This document shows, in pieces, positions 1 to 10,340 of a stretch of DNA of 47,720 nt. Under the pieces are notes generated by a model, which saw only the letters and a list, made by a program, of their open reading frames with translations, was not told the DNA's origin and ran no database searches. The number at the start of each line of letters is the position of its first letter. Within the stretch, counting starts at the first letter, position 1. Source of the stretch: Symsagittifera roscoffensis. Its lineage: Eukaryota; Xenacoelomorpha; Acoela; Convolutidae. The stretch spans positions 36,349,966-36,397,685 of the forward strand of contig NC_087067.1 in the NCBI RefSeq assembly GCF_963678635.1. Direction: 5' to 3'. A program made the translations under genes and the position numbers.

Positions 1-330
1 ATTCGGATAAACTAATGAGTACTGGCAAAGAATCTGCCGCCTTTGGCTGTCTTTCAGACAACAAAACAAAAAGAGAACTTCCCCTAAACGAAGTTATTCG
101 AGGAAAAAAAGTCTTTAGTATCCTGAAATAAAAACACCCCTAAGCCAAAGCAGCGTACACTATATAACTAAAATAAGTGAAAAAACAATGCTATACCACT
201 CCTCTATATGGGAACAAATAAACGACACAACAGTTCAAAAATTAACCCTAAAACGCACGGAGGCCACGGTTCTTCAGGTCTAGATGCGAACGAATGGAGG
301 ATTTTAAAACACCTCAACCAGACATCCATT
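1..330 (+). pseudogene. Fragment of a non-LTR-like RT element (upstream coding part)
   Basis: A 39-codon open stretch at about 9-128 begins K-L-M-S-T-G-K-E-S-A-A-F-G-C-L and ends at a TAA. It matches, as I remember it, the region N-terminal to the RT core of the decayed element that continues at 2426. About 230 bases are a direct repeat of 2426-2655 with a handful of substitutions. After position ~230 this copy carries about 85 extra bases, then rejoins the other copy at a shared stretch near 313-332 (starting tcaaccagacatcc). Several stops follow, so it is a relic. The window starts inside it, so its true left end is not visible. Confidence 0.5.
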
Positions 331-549
331 GAGTTTCATGTGATATGATAATGGTACGCTTGTAAGAAGTCCCGGGACGGGATTTTGGAGTCAAGCTCGT
401 CAAGCCGCGATACTCCCCCTTACCCGGACCCAACCGCAAGAACCTCCACCCGTGAAAAACCAGTGAAGGTCCGTGCCGAAGTACAGGCAAACCAGTGATT
501 TGCAAAGCATACATCCACGTATCATGTAGCGGGATGCAGAGCAGCAAAT

Positions 550-1600
550 TTTATTACGACAAGATTGAAAAAAAAAGATAGAAAAATATATTGAAAAACG
601 AAAGATAGAAAAAGATTGAGAAAAGAAAGATAGAAAAAAGAAAGACAGAAAAATATTGAAAGAAGAAAGATAGAAAAAGATTGAGAAAAGAAAGATAGAA
701 AAAGATTGAAAAAAAGAAAGATAGAAGAAAATTGAAAAAAAGAACGATCGAAAAAGACTGAAAAAAGAAAGATAGAAAAAGATTGAAAAAAGAAAGATAG
801 AAAAAGATTGAGAAAAGAAAGATAGAAAAAAGAAAGACAGAAAAACATTGAAAAAAGAAAGATAGAAAAAGATTGAAAAAAGAAAGATAGAAAAAGATTG
901 AAAAAAGAAAGATAGAAAAAGATTGAAAAAAAAGAAAGATAAAGATTGAAAAAAGAAAGATAGAGAAAGATTGTAAAAAGATTGAAAAAGAAAGATAGAA
1001 AAAGATTGAAAAAAGAAAGATAGAAGATTGAAAATAAAAAGATAGAAAAAGATTGAAAAAAGAAAAATAGAAAAAGATTGAAAAAAGAAAGATAGAAAAA
1101 TATTGAAAAAAGAAAGATAGAAAAAGATTGAAAAAAGAAAGATTGAAAAAAGAAAGATAGGAAAAGATTGAAAAAAAAAGAAAGATAGAAAAAAGAAAGA
1201 TAGGGAAATATTGAGAAAAGATTGAAAAAGAAAGATAGAAAAAGATTGAAAAAAGAAAGATAGAAAAAGATTGAAAAAAGAAAGATAGAAAAAGATTGAA
1301 AAAAAAAAGGATAGAAAAAAGAAAGATAGAAAAAGATTGAAAAAAGAAAGATAGAAAAAGATTGAAAAAAGAAAGATAGAAAAAGATTGAAAAAAAGGAT
1401 AGAAAAAATAAAGATAGAAAAATATTGCAAGAAAGATAGAAAAAGATTGAAAAAAGAAAGATAGAAAAAGATTGAAAAAAGAAAGATAGAAAAAAAGATG
1501 AAAAAAAAGATAGAAAAAGAAGATAGAAAAAGAAAGTCAAATAAAAAAAGATGAAAAAAAAGACAGCATAAAGGACCGAAAAGCGAAGGATTGGAGACAA
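550..1600. repeat. C-poor minisatellite, ~25-bp unit
   Basis: About forty imperfect tandem copies of a ~25-bp unit, gatag-A5-gattg-A6-gaaa. Variants shorten the A-runs or drop the gattg half, and short sub-repeats of gaaagatagaaaaa occur. The plus strand is almost free of C for about 1 kb and consists mainly of A and G. The minus strand reads as long Phe/Leu/Ser/Tyr-rich frames; these are what any such repeat gives and are not called as genes. Decay increases toward 1500-1600. Confidence 0.93.
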
Positions 1601-1957
1601 CTGTTCGGCAGTTTTACTATTTTGAAGTGAATCGACAAAACAACATTGAGAGTTAAAAAATTAGGAGTCGGGTAGATAGACATAATCAAATTAATTATAA
1701 ATTGTCGAATTAATTAAAAAAGCAGGTATACAGACAGACAGACAGATTTAATTTGGCCTCAAAAAAAAACTAATGAAAAATTCATGACCTTGTGGAAAAT
1801 TAATTCAAAAATTTTTTAAGCATTGCAATTTAGGATATAGCTTAAACATGAAAAAATTGTTGTTAAACATGCAAAATTATTACACTTAAACATGGGAGAT
1901 AGCTGTCATTAGCATTTAAATATAGTATAGATGGGTTCTCCTGCATAGAACGCACCA
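1601..1957. other. AT-rich spacer with a short (acag)n run
   Basis: No gene seen. AT-rich sequence between the minisatellite and the RT relic. It contains a short tetranucleotide run (acag repeated about four times, near 1729-1746) and three loosely similar taaacatg-type segments near 1844-1890. Confidence 0.6.
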
Positions 1958-2425
1958 TTGAGAACTTTGCATAAGGATTTAACACCACCAACAGACCACC
2001 AAGCACAGCCCTCATCGTATCTCAAGAAGAAACATCACCGGCAATACCCACAACAAACGTTCCCCTCTGACTTCTGGAAACTTATCGACCAAGAACTTGA
2101 AATTAAAATAAGATACATACATAAAAACATCGTTAACTGGAAACCGCTCTTCATATTCCTAAGCAAGAAAAAGAAGCCCGATTTCGAATTCATTGAATTA
2201 CTGAACCAGCAGCAGCTGTTGTCATTAGTAAAGAGAAAAACCAAACTCTAACGACGCAATGAAAATAGCAATGACTCTCCCACATTTGCTGCTTCCCAAA
2301 ACTAAATCCAGAAACAAACGGATCCAATTCCATTACTCTGAGTCTCCGCATAATTTTGTGGAAGCAATGCTTCCAAATTAGACATCAAAAACAGAAAAAA
2401 GCTAAGTAAACGAGGAAGTTAAGCA

Positions 2426-2660
2426 ATTCGGATAAACTAATGAGTACTGGCAAAGAATCTGCCGCCTTTGGCTGTCTTTCAGACAACAAAACAAAAAGAG
2501 AACTTCCCCTAAACGAAGTTATTCGAGGAAAAAAAGTCCTTAGTATCCTGAAATAAAAACACCCCTAAGCCAAAGCAGCGAACACTATATAACTAAAGTA
2601 AATGAAAAAACAATGCTATACCACTCCTCTATAAGGGAACAAATAAACGCCACCCAATCA
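2426..2660 (+). repeat. Direct repeat of the window's left end
   Basis: Nearly identical to positions 1-235 over about 230 bases, with a few substitutions (for example cct for ctt at about 2538). It lies inside the RT relic, so the left end of the window is a second partial copy of the same element or the product of a local duplication that now brackets the minisatellite. Confidence 0.85.
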
Positions 2661-4210
2661 ACCAGACATCCATTGAGCTTTGCTAACTAATTGCAAAGCT
2701 AGCCTACTCAATAGCAAGTAAAGTTCTCCCCCATGAAAACCTAGCGGCGTTTAACTTGTCTCATTTGATACATCTACACAAAAATTCAGGGGGTAAGGCC
2801 TTTTAGTATATGCGAGGTTCTGAGACCAATAATTGACAAAAGAATCATCCATTGCATAAAATCGGTCCATAAAAATCACGGAAGAAATTTGCAACTCAGT
2901 AGTGTGGAATTGAATATGTTATGCACAGCTTGAGGAACGAGTTTGAGAAACCGGAAACGGCCGCCATACTACTTATTGATGCCGAAAAAGCCATCAACTC
3001 GCTCAATAGAGAGCTTTCTCTAAATAAGTCCTTTGACCGGCACTACAACATGAGCTAGTCAATTCAGACAAAACATCCCTAAAAATTATATGTCAACAAC
3101 ACGGTTTTGAGATCTACCTAAGGCACAACGCAAGGTAGACCCCTTGCAAGGAGTATGTACGGAATAGGTATAACCCCAGTAATCGAGCTCCTGTGAAAAC
3201 CAAATGTCATCCAAAAATGGTACGCAGAAGACGGAAGCGCTGCAAACGGAAGCGGTGCAATACTCGACAACCTAGATGTACAAGGAAAGTCTTTCGGCTA
3301 CAATGTGAAACCTTCCAAGTCTCAACTCATAATAAACAAAAACCGTCGGGAATGCGCCATAAAGTTATTCCAAGCCACTAACAAAAAAATGGTAACAAAA
3401 TGTAAATAAAATAATCAAATAGTATTGAAATGGTAAATGCATGGAAAGCGAAACTGAAAAGACAAGTACACTAAAAAATCTTTCCAAAATAGCTAAAACA
3501 TCACCACAAAACAGATCTGCTACACGAATGAGTTCAAAAAAAATCAAGCGTCATAACCAGAACAACTCAGGAAGCATTTAAGAAAATGGACATAACTGAG
3601 AAAAACGTGAGACAACAGCTACTTCCTAGTATTACTGGTAAAAAACCATATAACAGATGAAGATCGCAGCCGTTTTGCACTATGACTTTTCCAGCATTCA
3701 TGAGTGGTCACGAGCAATTTTCGATTCATTAGAAAACAGTGATCCAGAAATAGCTGAAACGGAACAAACTCTCATAAAAATGAACATCAAAACTGAGAGA
3801 CAGAACATCACACTCTCAAAAAAGCTTAAATTATAGAAAATTGCTCATCAGAAAAAAGCTAACAAAAAATCTAGCATCACAGAAAGGAGCATCGAACTGG
3901 CTAAGCGTGCTACCCTTGAAAAAGCACAATTTTTCCCTCAACAAATCAGAGTTTGAAGATGGATTACATCTGAGATCTGGTTGGGAGCCACCAAACACTC
4001 ACCATACATGCCCATGTGGACAACCGTTCACGCTGACCCACTCTCTACACTGCCCCTAAGGTGGATACACTCACCTACGACAATGAAATTCGCGATACCT
4101 TTGCGACACTCCTGGACGACGTATGCCATGATGTTGAGATAGAGCCGAAACATCATTGCACACTTCGTCCAGGAGGGACGCATAGGTATCACGAATTTCA
4201 TTGTCTTAGG

Positions 4211-4330
4211 TAGACGAAGTATGCCATGATGTTGAGATAGAACGGAAAGAGCATGCAAGAAAGTTTCTAGGAGACGAAGTATGCCATGATGTTGAGATAG
4301 AACGGAAAGAGCATGCAAGAAACTTTCACC
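4211..4330 (+). repeat. Two 60-bp tandem repeats within the RT 3' coding region
   Basis: The segment starting gacgaagtatgccatgatgt occurs at 4213 and 4273 with a 60-base period. A third, more diverged version starting gacgacgtatgcc lies at about 4118. The repeated segment is the part encoding the D-D-V-C-H-D-V-E-I-E motif of the RT relic. The same structure is copied at 6226-6343 in the second 2013-bp unit. Confidence 0.85.
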
Positions 4331-4603
4331 AGGACGCTCGAAATGACATCAAGGCAAATGCACTCTGGGGAGGCCGAACCTTTTTCGATGTAAAACTTGT
4401 CAACCCCATGCTAAATCCCGCCCTACACCTGTATCTGGCGCCTGCAAATTTCATGAGTGTCAAAACATTAAAATACCAACAAAGAATTTTAGATGTGGAA
4501 CACAGCACCTTTGTTCTACTAATTTTTAAGTGTACTGGAGGCGCAGCACCAGGCTCTACAAAAACCGTCCAGAAACTAGCAGAGAAATAAAAAACTAAAT
4601 TAC

Positions 4604-4672
4604 AAAAGGGGCCCTTCCGTTTAGTTACGGTAAGTGCACAAGCTGGATAGGGCCATACCAGCGATATAAAAA
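4604..4672. repeat. Structured ~70-bp module, copy A
   Basis: Starts aaaaggggcccttccg and ends ccagcgatataaaaatg. An outer stem pairs GGCCCT (4610-4615) with AGGGCC (4649-4654). An inner hairpin pairs CCGT (4617-4620) with ACGG (4627-4630). A TATA-like stretch closes one end. It lies 14 bases after the stop of the RT relic. An inverted partner is at 5074-5145 and a third copy at 28457-28527. Function unknown. Confidence 0.8.
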
Positions 4673-5073
4673 TGCATATATCAGCAATGAAGTCATAAAT
4701 CAGCATTAAATGCATCGTCATAATGTTAATTTATCTTAGCCGTCCTTCCTCTACAATAGCGCTTATGGAGTTGTCGATAAATTGAACTTTGCGTTTTTCA
4801 TAGTTTAAGTGAGAAATAGGTTCAACGCAACAAGCAGAGAAATTAAGCGAAAAACGGAAGGAATCATACTCCGACACTATAAACTTTGTAAGAAACAAAA
4901 TAAGTTTTGCACTTCTGAGGAGTGCAATCCTCTGCCTCAGTGGGTGCAAAAAACTTTCAAATACATACAACATAGACAATTCCATCAGTGCTATAATCGA
5001 GGAGGGATGGTTTTAATTGGCAATTCTCTGATGTTTTCAAATCGATTTGATTTATTCATAAAAGTTTGCCGAT

Positions 5074-5145
5074 GTATTTATATAGCGCTGGTATGGCCCT
5101 ATCCAACCTGTGCACGGCCGTTGGATGACGGAAGGGCTCATTTTA
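5074..5145. repeat. Structured ~70-bp module, copy B (inverted)
   Basis: Inverted relative to copy A. In plus-strand reading: TATA-like run (about 5075-5084), ctggtatggccctatcca, the inner stem CCGT (5118-5121) with ACGG (5128-5131), then AGGGC pairing with the earlier GCCCT. The hairpin loop differs completely from copy A (ttggatg side versus ttagtt side) while both arms of the stem are kept. A and B bracket about 400 bases, which gives the pair the look of terminal inverted repeats of a small element. Confidence 0.8.
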
Positions 5146-5798
5146 ATTCACCCCCTTAGAGAAGCATCAAGTTTCTTGTCGAAGCAACTGAATGGAGTTA
5201 TATGTTATCAAAATTTAAGTCAAATTGAGCTGCTGCTTGACGAAGTGGCCACGAACTTTCAACTCACTTTGGAACTTAATGGAACAAGGTTCCGTTGCTG
5301 AATAAAATAGCAGCAACGTGCCTCCATTCTAATTTTACATGTTTTGAAAGATCGGCCAATCTCCAAAAATGAGCTATTGAAAATTCATAATTTAAGTGAG
5401 AAATAGGTTCAAAGCAAACAAATCTAGTAGCATTGGGTGTTGCTTTTGTACCAAAAAGAATAGATAATTGAAAGAAAAATAAATTTTACACACAGAGGCG
5501 AAGCTGCACTTCACAAACCTAAACGACAACACGGCAAAACAGCTGTTGTATTGAAAATGCTGTTAGAAAAATTAAAAAATCTGCCGACGGTTTTCAATCG
5601 TCAGAGCTAGAGATTTCGAATCAAATGCCTTTCCATTAGCGCTTACAAACCTTCATTCATCAGTTGGCAATAAAGTCGATAAAACACGAGCAGTACACGA
5701 ATACTAAGTGCGCATTTATGCTGAGCACTAATTTATGCAAGTTAGGTTGAAAAAATTAGACAGACTGTAAAACACTACGCTTGTCCTAAAACACTAAA

Positions 5799-6603
5799 AT
5801 CACAACTGAGAGACAGAACATCACACTCTCAAAAAAGCTTAAATTATAGAAAATTGCTCATCAGAAAAAAGCTAACAAAAAATCTAGCATCACAGAAAGG
5901 AGCATCGAACTGGCTAAGCGTGCTACCCTTGAAAAAGCACAATTTTTCCCTCAACAAATCAGAGTTTGAAGATGGATTACATCTGAGATCTGGTTGGGAG
6001 CCACCAAACACTCACCATACATGCCCATGTGGACAACCGTTCACGCTGACCCACTCTCTACACTGCCCCTAAGGTGGATACACTCACCTACGACAATGAA
6101 ATTCGCGATACCTTTGCGACACTCCTGGACGACGTATGCCATGATGTTGAGATAGAGCCGAAACATCATTGCACACTTCGTCCAGGAGGGACGCATAGGT
6201 ATCACGAATTTCATTGTCTTAGGTAGACGAAGTATGCCATGATGTTGAGATAGAACGGAAAGAGCATGCAAGAAAGTTTCTAGGAGACGAAGTATGCCAT
6301 GATGTTGAGATAGAACGGAAAGAGCATGCAAGAAACTTTCACCAGGACGCTCGAAATGACATCAAGGCAAATGCACTCTGGGGAGGCCGAACCTTTTTCG
6401 ATGTAAAACTTGTCAACCCCATGCTAAATCCCGCCCTACACCTGTATCTGGCGCCTGCAAATTTCATGAGTGTCAAAACATTAAAATACCAACAAAGAAT
6501 TTTAGATGTGGAACACAGCACCTTTGTTCTACTAATTTTTAAGTGTACTGGAGGCGCAGCACCAGGCTCTACAAAAACCGTCCAGAAACTAGCAGAGAAA
6601 TAA
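5799..6603 (+). pseudogene. RT element 3' end, duplicated copy
   Basis: Identical at protein level to 3786-4590: the NWLSVLPLKKHNFSLNKSEF and CPCGQPFTLTHSLHC segments (5908-6066), a frameshift right after the Cys/His cluster, the 60-bp repeats, then the C-terminal ARNDIKANALWGGRTFFDV segment ending in TAA at 6601-6603. It has no RT core and cannot be a functional gene. Confidence 0.7.
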
Positions 6604-6616
6604 AAAACTAAATTAC

Positions 6617-6685
6617 AAAAGGGGCCCTTCCGTTTAGTTACGGTAAGTGCACAAGCTGGATAGGGCCATACCAGCGATATAAAAA
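6617..6685. repeat. Structured ~70-bp module, copy A'
   Basis: Copy of the module at 4604-4672, displaced by the 2013-bp tandem duplication. No differences seen by eye. Confidence 0.85.
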
Positions 6686-7086
6686 TGCATATATCAGCAA
6701 TGAAGTCATAAATCAGCATTAAATGCATCGTCATAATGTTAATTTATCTTAGCCGTCCTTCCTCTACAATAGCGCTTATGGAGTTGTCGATAAATTGAAC
6801 TTTGCGTTTTTCATAGTTTAAGTGAGAAATAGGTTCAACGCAACAAGCAGAGAAATTAAGCGAAAAACGGAAGGAATCATACTCCGACACTATAAACTTT
6901 GTAAGAAACAAAATAAGTTTTGCACTTCTGAGGAGTGCAATCCTCTGCCTCAGTGGGTGCAAAAAACTTTCAAATACATACAACATAGACAATTCCATCA
7001 GTGCTATAATCGAGGAGGGATGGTTTTAATTGGCAATTCTCTGATGTTTTCAAATCGATTTGATTTATTCATAAAAGTTTGCCGAT

Positions 7087-7158
7087 GTATTTATATAGCG
7101 CTGGTATGGCCCTATCCAACCTGTGCACGGCCGTTGGATGACGGAAGGGCTCATTTTA
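7087..7158. repeat. Structured ~70-bp module, copy B'
   Basis: Copy of the module at 5074-5145, displaced by the 2013-bp tandem duplication. Inverted relative to 6617-6685. Confidence 0.85.
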
Positions 7159-7809
7159 ATTCACCCCCTTAGAGAAGCATCAAGTTTCTTGTCGAAGCAA
7201 CTGAATGGAGTTATATGTTATCAAAATTTAAGTCAAATTGAGCTGCTGCTTGACGAAGTGGCCACGAACTTTCAACTCACTTTGGAACTTAATGGAACAA
7301 GGTTCCGTTGCTGAATAAAATAGCAGCAACGTGCCTCCATTCTAATTTTACATGTTTTGAAAGATCGGCCAATCTCCAAAAATGAGCTATTGAAAATTCA
7401 TAATTTAAGTGAGAAATAGGTTCAAAGCAAACAAATCTAGTAGCATTGGGTGTTGCTTTTGTACCAAAAAGAATAGATAATTGAAAGAAAAATAAATTTT
7501 ACACACAGAGGCGAAGCTGCACTTCACAAACCTAAACGACAACACGGCAAAACAGCTGTTGTATTGAAAATGCTGTTAGAAAAATTAAAAAATCTGCCGA
7601 CGGTTTTCAATCGTCAGAGCTAGAGATTTCGAATCAAATGCCTTTCCATTAGCGCTTACAAACCTTCATTCATCAGTTGGCAATAAAGTCGATAAAACAC
7701 GAGCAGTACACGAATACTAAGTGCGCATTTATGCTGAGCACTAATTTATGCAAGTTAGGTTGAAAAAATTAGACAGACTGTAAAACACTACGCTTGTCCT
7801 AGAGTAAAT

Positions 7810-8421
7810 ATGCATAATTTTGACCATTTGCTTTTAGGTGAATTATCCGAAAAACAATTGTTGAAAATTTCGTTACAAGACAGGAAACCAACGAACATAC
7901 CAACAAAACAGGTGTCATCTAGAGGTGCATGGAAGCTCAGTTGCCTGGAGTCGAAGCAAATTATTGCTTTGTATGTAAAACACACGAACGATCTACACTT
8001 CTACGAGAACTTTGAACATTCATTCTATGTACAGAGCCCCTTCTCTGGTCAAATTAGTCAGTTACAAATCACGCAAGACTTCCTTATAATAGGACAACTG
8101 GAGAAACACATCGTTCAAGTCTATAAAACTAATCTTACTCACAAGACGCTCAGCGCATTTATACAAATTGAAGGATTTTGGGGAAACTTTGCTATTCATG
8201 GCGCTTTATTGTACACATCAATAATGGGAAGTCAGAAGGAGGTAGTAGTGACAAATCTGAAGAGTAAGTCTCAGCATCACCTAGAAGCAGAAACAAAATT
8301 TGTACCTCTCGTCGCTCTTGATGATAAAATATTGCTGACAAAAGAAAGACATAATAACACTACAATTCACGTCTTTATAATTCCCGCAATTGATTCTGCT
8401 CAATCAGAGATGGTTAATTAA
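7810..8421 (+). CDS. Hypothetical protein, 203 aa, unrecognised
   Basis: An open frame of 203 codons from an ATG to a TAA with ordinary-looking composition. It begins M-H-N-F-D-H-L-L-L-G-E-L-S-E-K-Q. The frame is open upstream of the ATG for about 50 more bases into the end of the 2013-bp repeat, so the ATG may not be the true start and the piece could be a single exon. Alternating hydrophobic beta-like segments (for example FLIIGQLEKHIVQVY, ALLYTSIMGS) are compatible with a beta-propeller-type fold, which is only a guess. No signal peptide or membrane segment is seen. It does not look like any retroelement protein in the window and is the best candidate for host coding sequence. Confidence 0.4.
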   Translation: MHNFDHLLLGELSEKQLLKISLQDRKPTNIPTKQVSSRGAWKLSCLESKQIIALYVKHTNDLHFYENFEHSFYVQSPFSGQISQLQITQDFLIIGQLEKHIVQVYKTNLTHKTLSAFIQIEGFWGNFAIHGALLYTSIMGSQKEVVVTNLKSKSQHHLEAETKFVPLVALDDKILLTKERHNNTTIHVFIIPAIDSAQSEMVN

Positions 8422-8657
8422 ATACAGTATTGAAATCAAAGTTTTCCCAGGCGCAACCATATAGGCGAATAAATCAAGGACGGATATTCTTTTACTGTTT
8501 CGAAACAAACTTATCAGTTATACTTCATTTGTTTTTAATTATATTTCATTTGTGTCTTTTGAATTGGAGAATTTTCTGTAAAATTAGTAGCAAAATTCAG
8601 AACCAACGGAAGTAATTAAAAAGAGCAATCTTCGTCTTCGTAGGGCGTTTTCGAGCA

Positions 8658-10340
8658 TTACTGCCCATTGCCCGCCATATGTATATCTCTCACAATTGCT
8701 TTCCACTGCGGCCTGTTCAGTGCAGTATCTTTGGCCAAATCGAACCAGCTTGCCTCCCAGTTCTTGTGGGTCATTTTTTGGGGTTTCAAGAATGGGCGGA
8801 GTTCCTTCTTCACTAACCGTCTCCACGAGTTCTTTACTCCACCGGGGGGTCTCTTCCAGTTGTCGGCTTTCTCAAATTCCAGGCATGCGTTGGGTATCAT
8901 GTTGGGTTCCATGCGTAGGGTGTGCCCTAGCCATTTGAGGCGTCTTTGTTGTACGGTGGAACTTATGGTGTCTGTCGGAGCACCAAGGTTTCTCAGGCAT
9001 CTGCAGTTGAAGGAGTCGAGGCGTTGAGTATCGGATGCCTTGACTGGCCAGGATTCACATCCGTACAGGAGCACGCTTTCGACACATGCTTTGTATACTT
9101 TCGATTTGATTCTGGTCGGGACTGATCTTTGTTTCCAGAGCTTGTCTAATTGTTTGAAGCGTCCTGTTGCTTTTCCGAGGCGGATCTGGATTTCGTGTGA
9201 CACGTCACCATCGAGTTGCAGGTTGCTGCCTAGATAGGTGAAAGTATTCACCCTATCTATGGGGGCGTCATTGCAGGTCATTTGGTCTCCAGGATAAGCA
9301 GAGCAGAATTTCGTTTTGGATGTGTTTATTTCAAGACCGCCTTTTGCAGCGGCGCGAGTGACTAGATCAAGAAGTGTCTGTGCATCTTTGATATTGTCTT
9401 CAAGTAAACAGATATCATCAGCGAAGTCTAGATCTGTAATTACCATATCGTCAAGGGCGATGCCAAGGGGTTGGTTTTCCGTTGCTTCGAGCAATGCCCA
9501 GTCGATTACAAGGTTGAACAAGAATGGTGCAAGTATCGAACCTTGTCTGACCCCTGAGACAATGGCAAATGGGTTAGATAGTGAGTTGTAAACCCTGACT
9601 GTACTAAACGTTTCTGTGTACATGGCTTTTAGGATTTGGAGGATTTTGGATGGGAGGCCGTGACTCTCGAGGATGCACCAGATTGTCTCGCGGTTGACGC
9701 TGTCAAACGCAGCTTTAAAGTCAATAAATACGAGAACAGTCTGTCTATTGTATTCGTGTCTTTGTTCTACTATTTGTCTGATTGCAAATATTTGATCGCG
9801 ACATCCGCGCTTCTTTTTGAAGCCAGCCTGGTTGTCTCTAGCAACTGTATCATAGGCTGGTTCGAGCCTGTTTTTAAGGATCGCCTCTAAGATCTTGAAA
9901 GCGATATTCAAGAGTGAGATGCCACGATAGTTTGAGCATTTGGCTTTGTCGTCTTTTTTGTGGATGGGGACTATGACTGCTGTCTTCCAGTCATTTGGAA
10001 TCTTTTCCTCTTTCCAAATAAGTGAGAGAAGGCGTTGCAAGTGGGGAAGAAGTTCATGTTGGCCATGAATAAAAAGTTCCGGGTGGATATTATCATTTCC
10101 TGCTGCTTTGTTTGACTATAATTTTCTTATTGCGAGCGAGATTTCGTCCAAACTGGGTGTATCAGTGTTGATTTGTGAGAGGGCTTGGCTGCGAATTTGA
10201 GGGGTCGCTAGATTTTTTGTTGGCCGGTTTAGTAGTTGTTCGAAATGGTTGGCCCATTGTTTAATTTTGTCATTTGTATCAGTGATAAGTTTTCCATTCT
10301 TGTCTTTCACTGTATCGATGTTTGAGCAATCTGCCAGTTT
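8658..10340 (-). pseudogene. RTE-like non-LTR reverse transcriptase, one nonsense codon
   Basis: The minus strand is open for 460 codons (10040 to 8658). In the same frame it is also open upstream to about 10340, interrupted by a single TAG near 10116. RT motifs in order: VIVPIHKKDD and NYRGISLLN (thumb-side N-terminal motifs), VFIDFKAAFDSV (motif A), GVRQGSILAPFLFNLVIDW (motif B), DLDFADDICLL (catalytic FADD, near 9410-9430), then TYLGSNLQLDGDVSHEIQIR and the C-terminal RRLKWLGHTLRM block typical of RTE-type elements. The apurinic endonuclease domain is missing: recognisable sequence stops about 230 bases before the LTR at 10571. So it is a 5'-truncated or interrupted copy, fairly young because it has one stop only. 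Confidence 0.85.

Larger units (their letters stand above)
1958..4590 (+). pseudogene. Decayed non-LTR-like reverse transcriptase element, first copy
   Basis: Broken in all frames, but the order of recognisable pieces is collinear with one RT family. A 97-codon N-terminal stretch lies at 1958-2251. The L-M-S-T-G-K piece is at about 2440-2550. ASKVLPHENLAAFNLSHLIH is near 2690-2770, LLIDAEKAINSLNRE near 2970-3015 (RT motif A region), GTTQGRPLARSMYGIG near 3120-3170 and WYAEDGSAA near 3218-3245, where YADD has become YAED. After these come NWLSVLPLKKHNFSLNKSEF and CPCGQPFTLTHSLHC at 3895-4053. The last part (4340-4590) reads ARNDIKANALWGGRTFFDV and ends at a TAA. The C-terminal Cys/His cluster followed by an acidic, DV-containing segment resembles a zinc knuckle plus PD-(D/E)XK-like nuclease; that function is an inference. 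Confidence 0.65.
3786..5788. repeat. 2013-bp tandem duplication, unit 1
   Basis: Unit 1 of two adjacent direct copies with an offset of exactly 2013 bases (3791 corresponds to 5804, 5778 to 7791). A 10-base spacer (5789-5798) separates them. Every open frame in the two copies translates identically, so identity is close to 100%. The unit holds the 3' end of the RT relic, a pair of inverted ~70-bp modules (4604-4672 and 5074-5145) and about 640 bases of otherwise featureless AT-rich sequence (5150-5788). A ~30-base direct repeat sits at about 4799-4830 and 5386-5417 (core tttaagtgagaaataggttc). Confidence 0.95.
5799..7801. repeat. 2013-bp tandem duplication, unit 2
   Basis: Second copy of the unit at 3786-5788. 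It ends at about 7801, directly before the start codon of the hypothetical ORF at 7810. About 640 bases at its 3' end (7163-7801) hold no recognisable gene. Confidence 0.95.

Noticed and set aside
522-1600. Two ~300-350 codon frames on the minus strand rich in Phe, Leu, Ser and Tyr, looking like multi-pass membrane proteins
   Set aside because: They are pure translation of the 25-bp minisatellite in two frames. Composition and repetition are explained by the repeat.
4604-4672. tRNA, 5S rRNA or hammerhead ribozyme in the ~70-bp module
   Set aside because: The stems do not make a cloverleaf, and I see no A/B boxes. The hammerhead core words CTGANGA and GAAA are not in the required places. A spliced-leader-like reading (acg|gtaag) holds in one copy only.
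4028-4721. Minus-strand frames of 96 and 131 codons (and the copies at 6041-6734)
   Set aside because: They run antisense to the RT relic and repeat with the 60-bp and 2013-bp duplications. No motif seen.
8668-9890. Plus-strand frames of 65-119 codons
   Set aside because: Antisense to the RTE-like RT, which explains the open reading.
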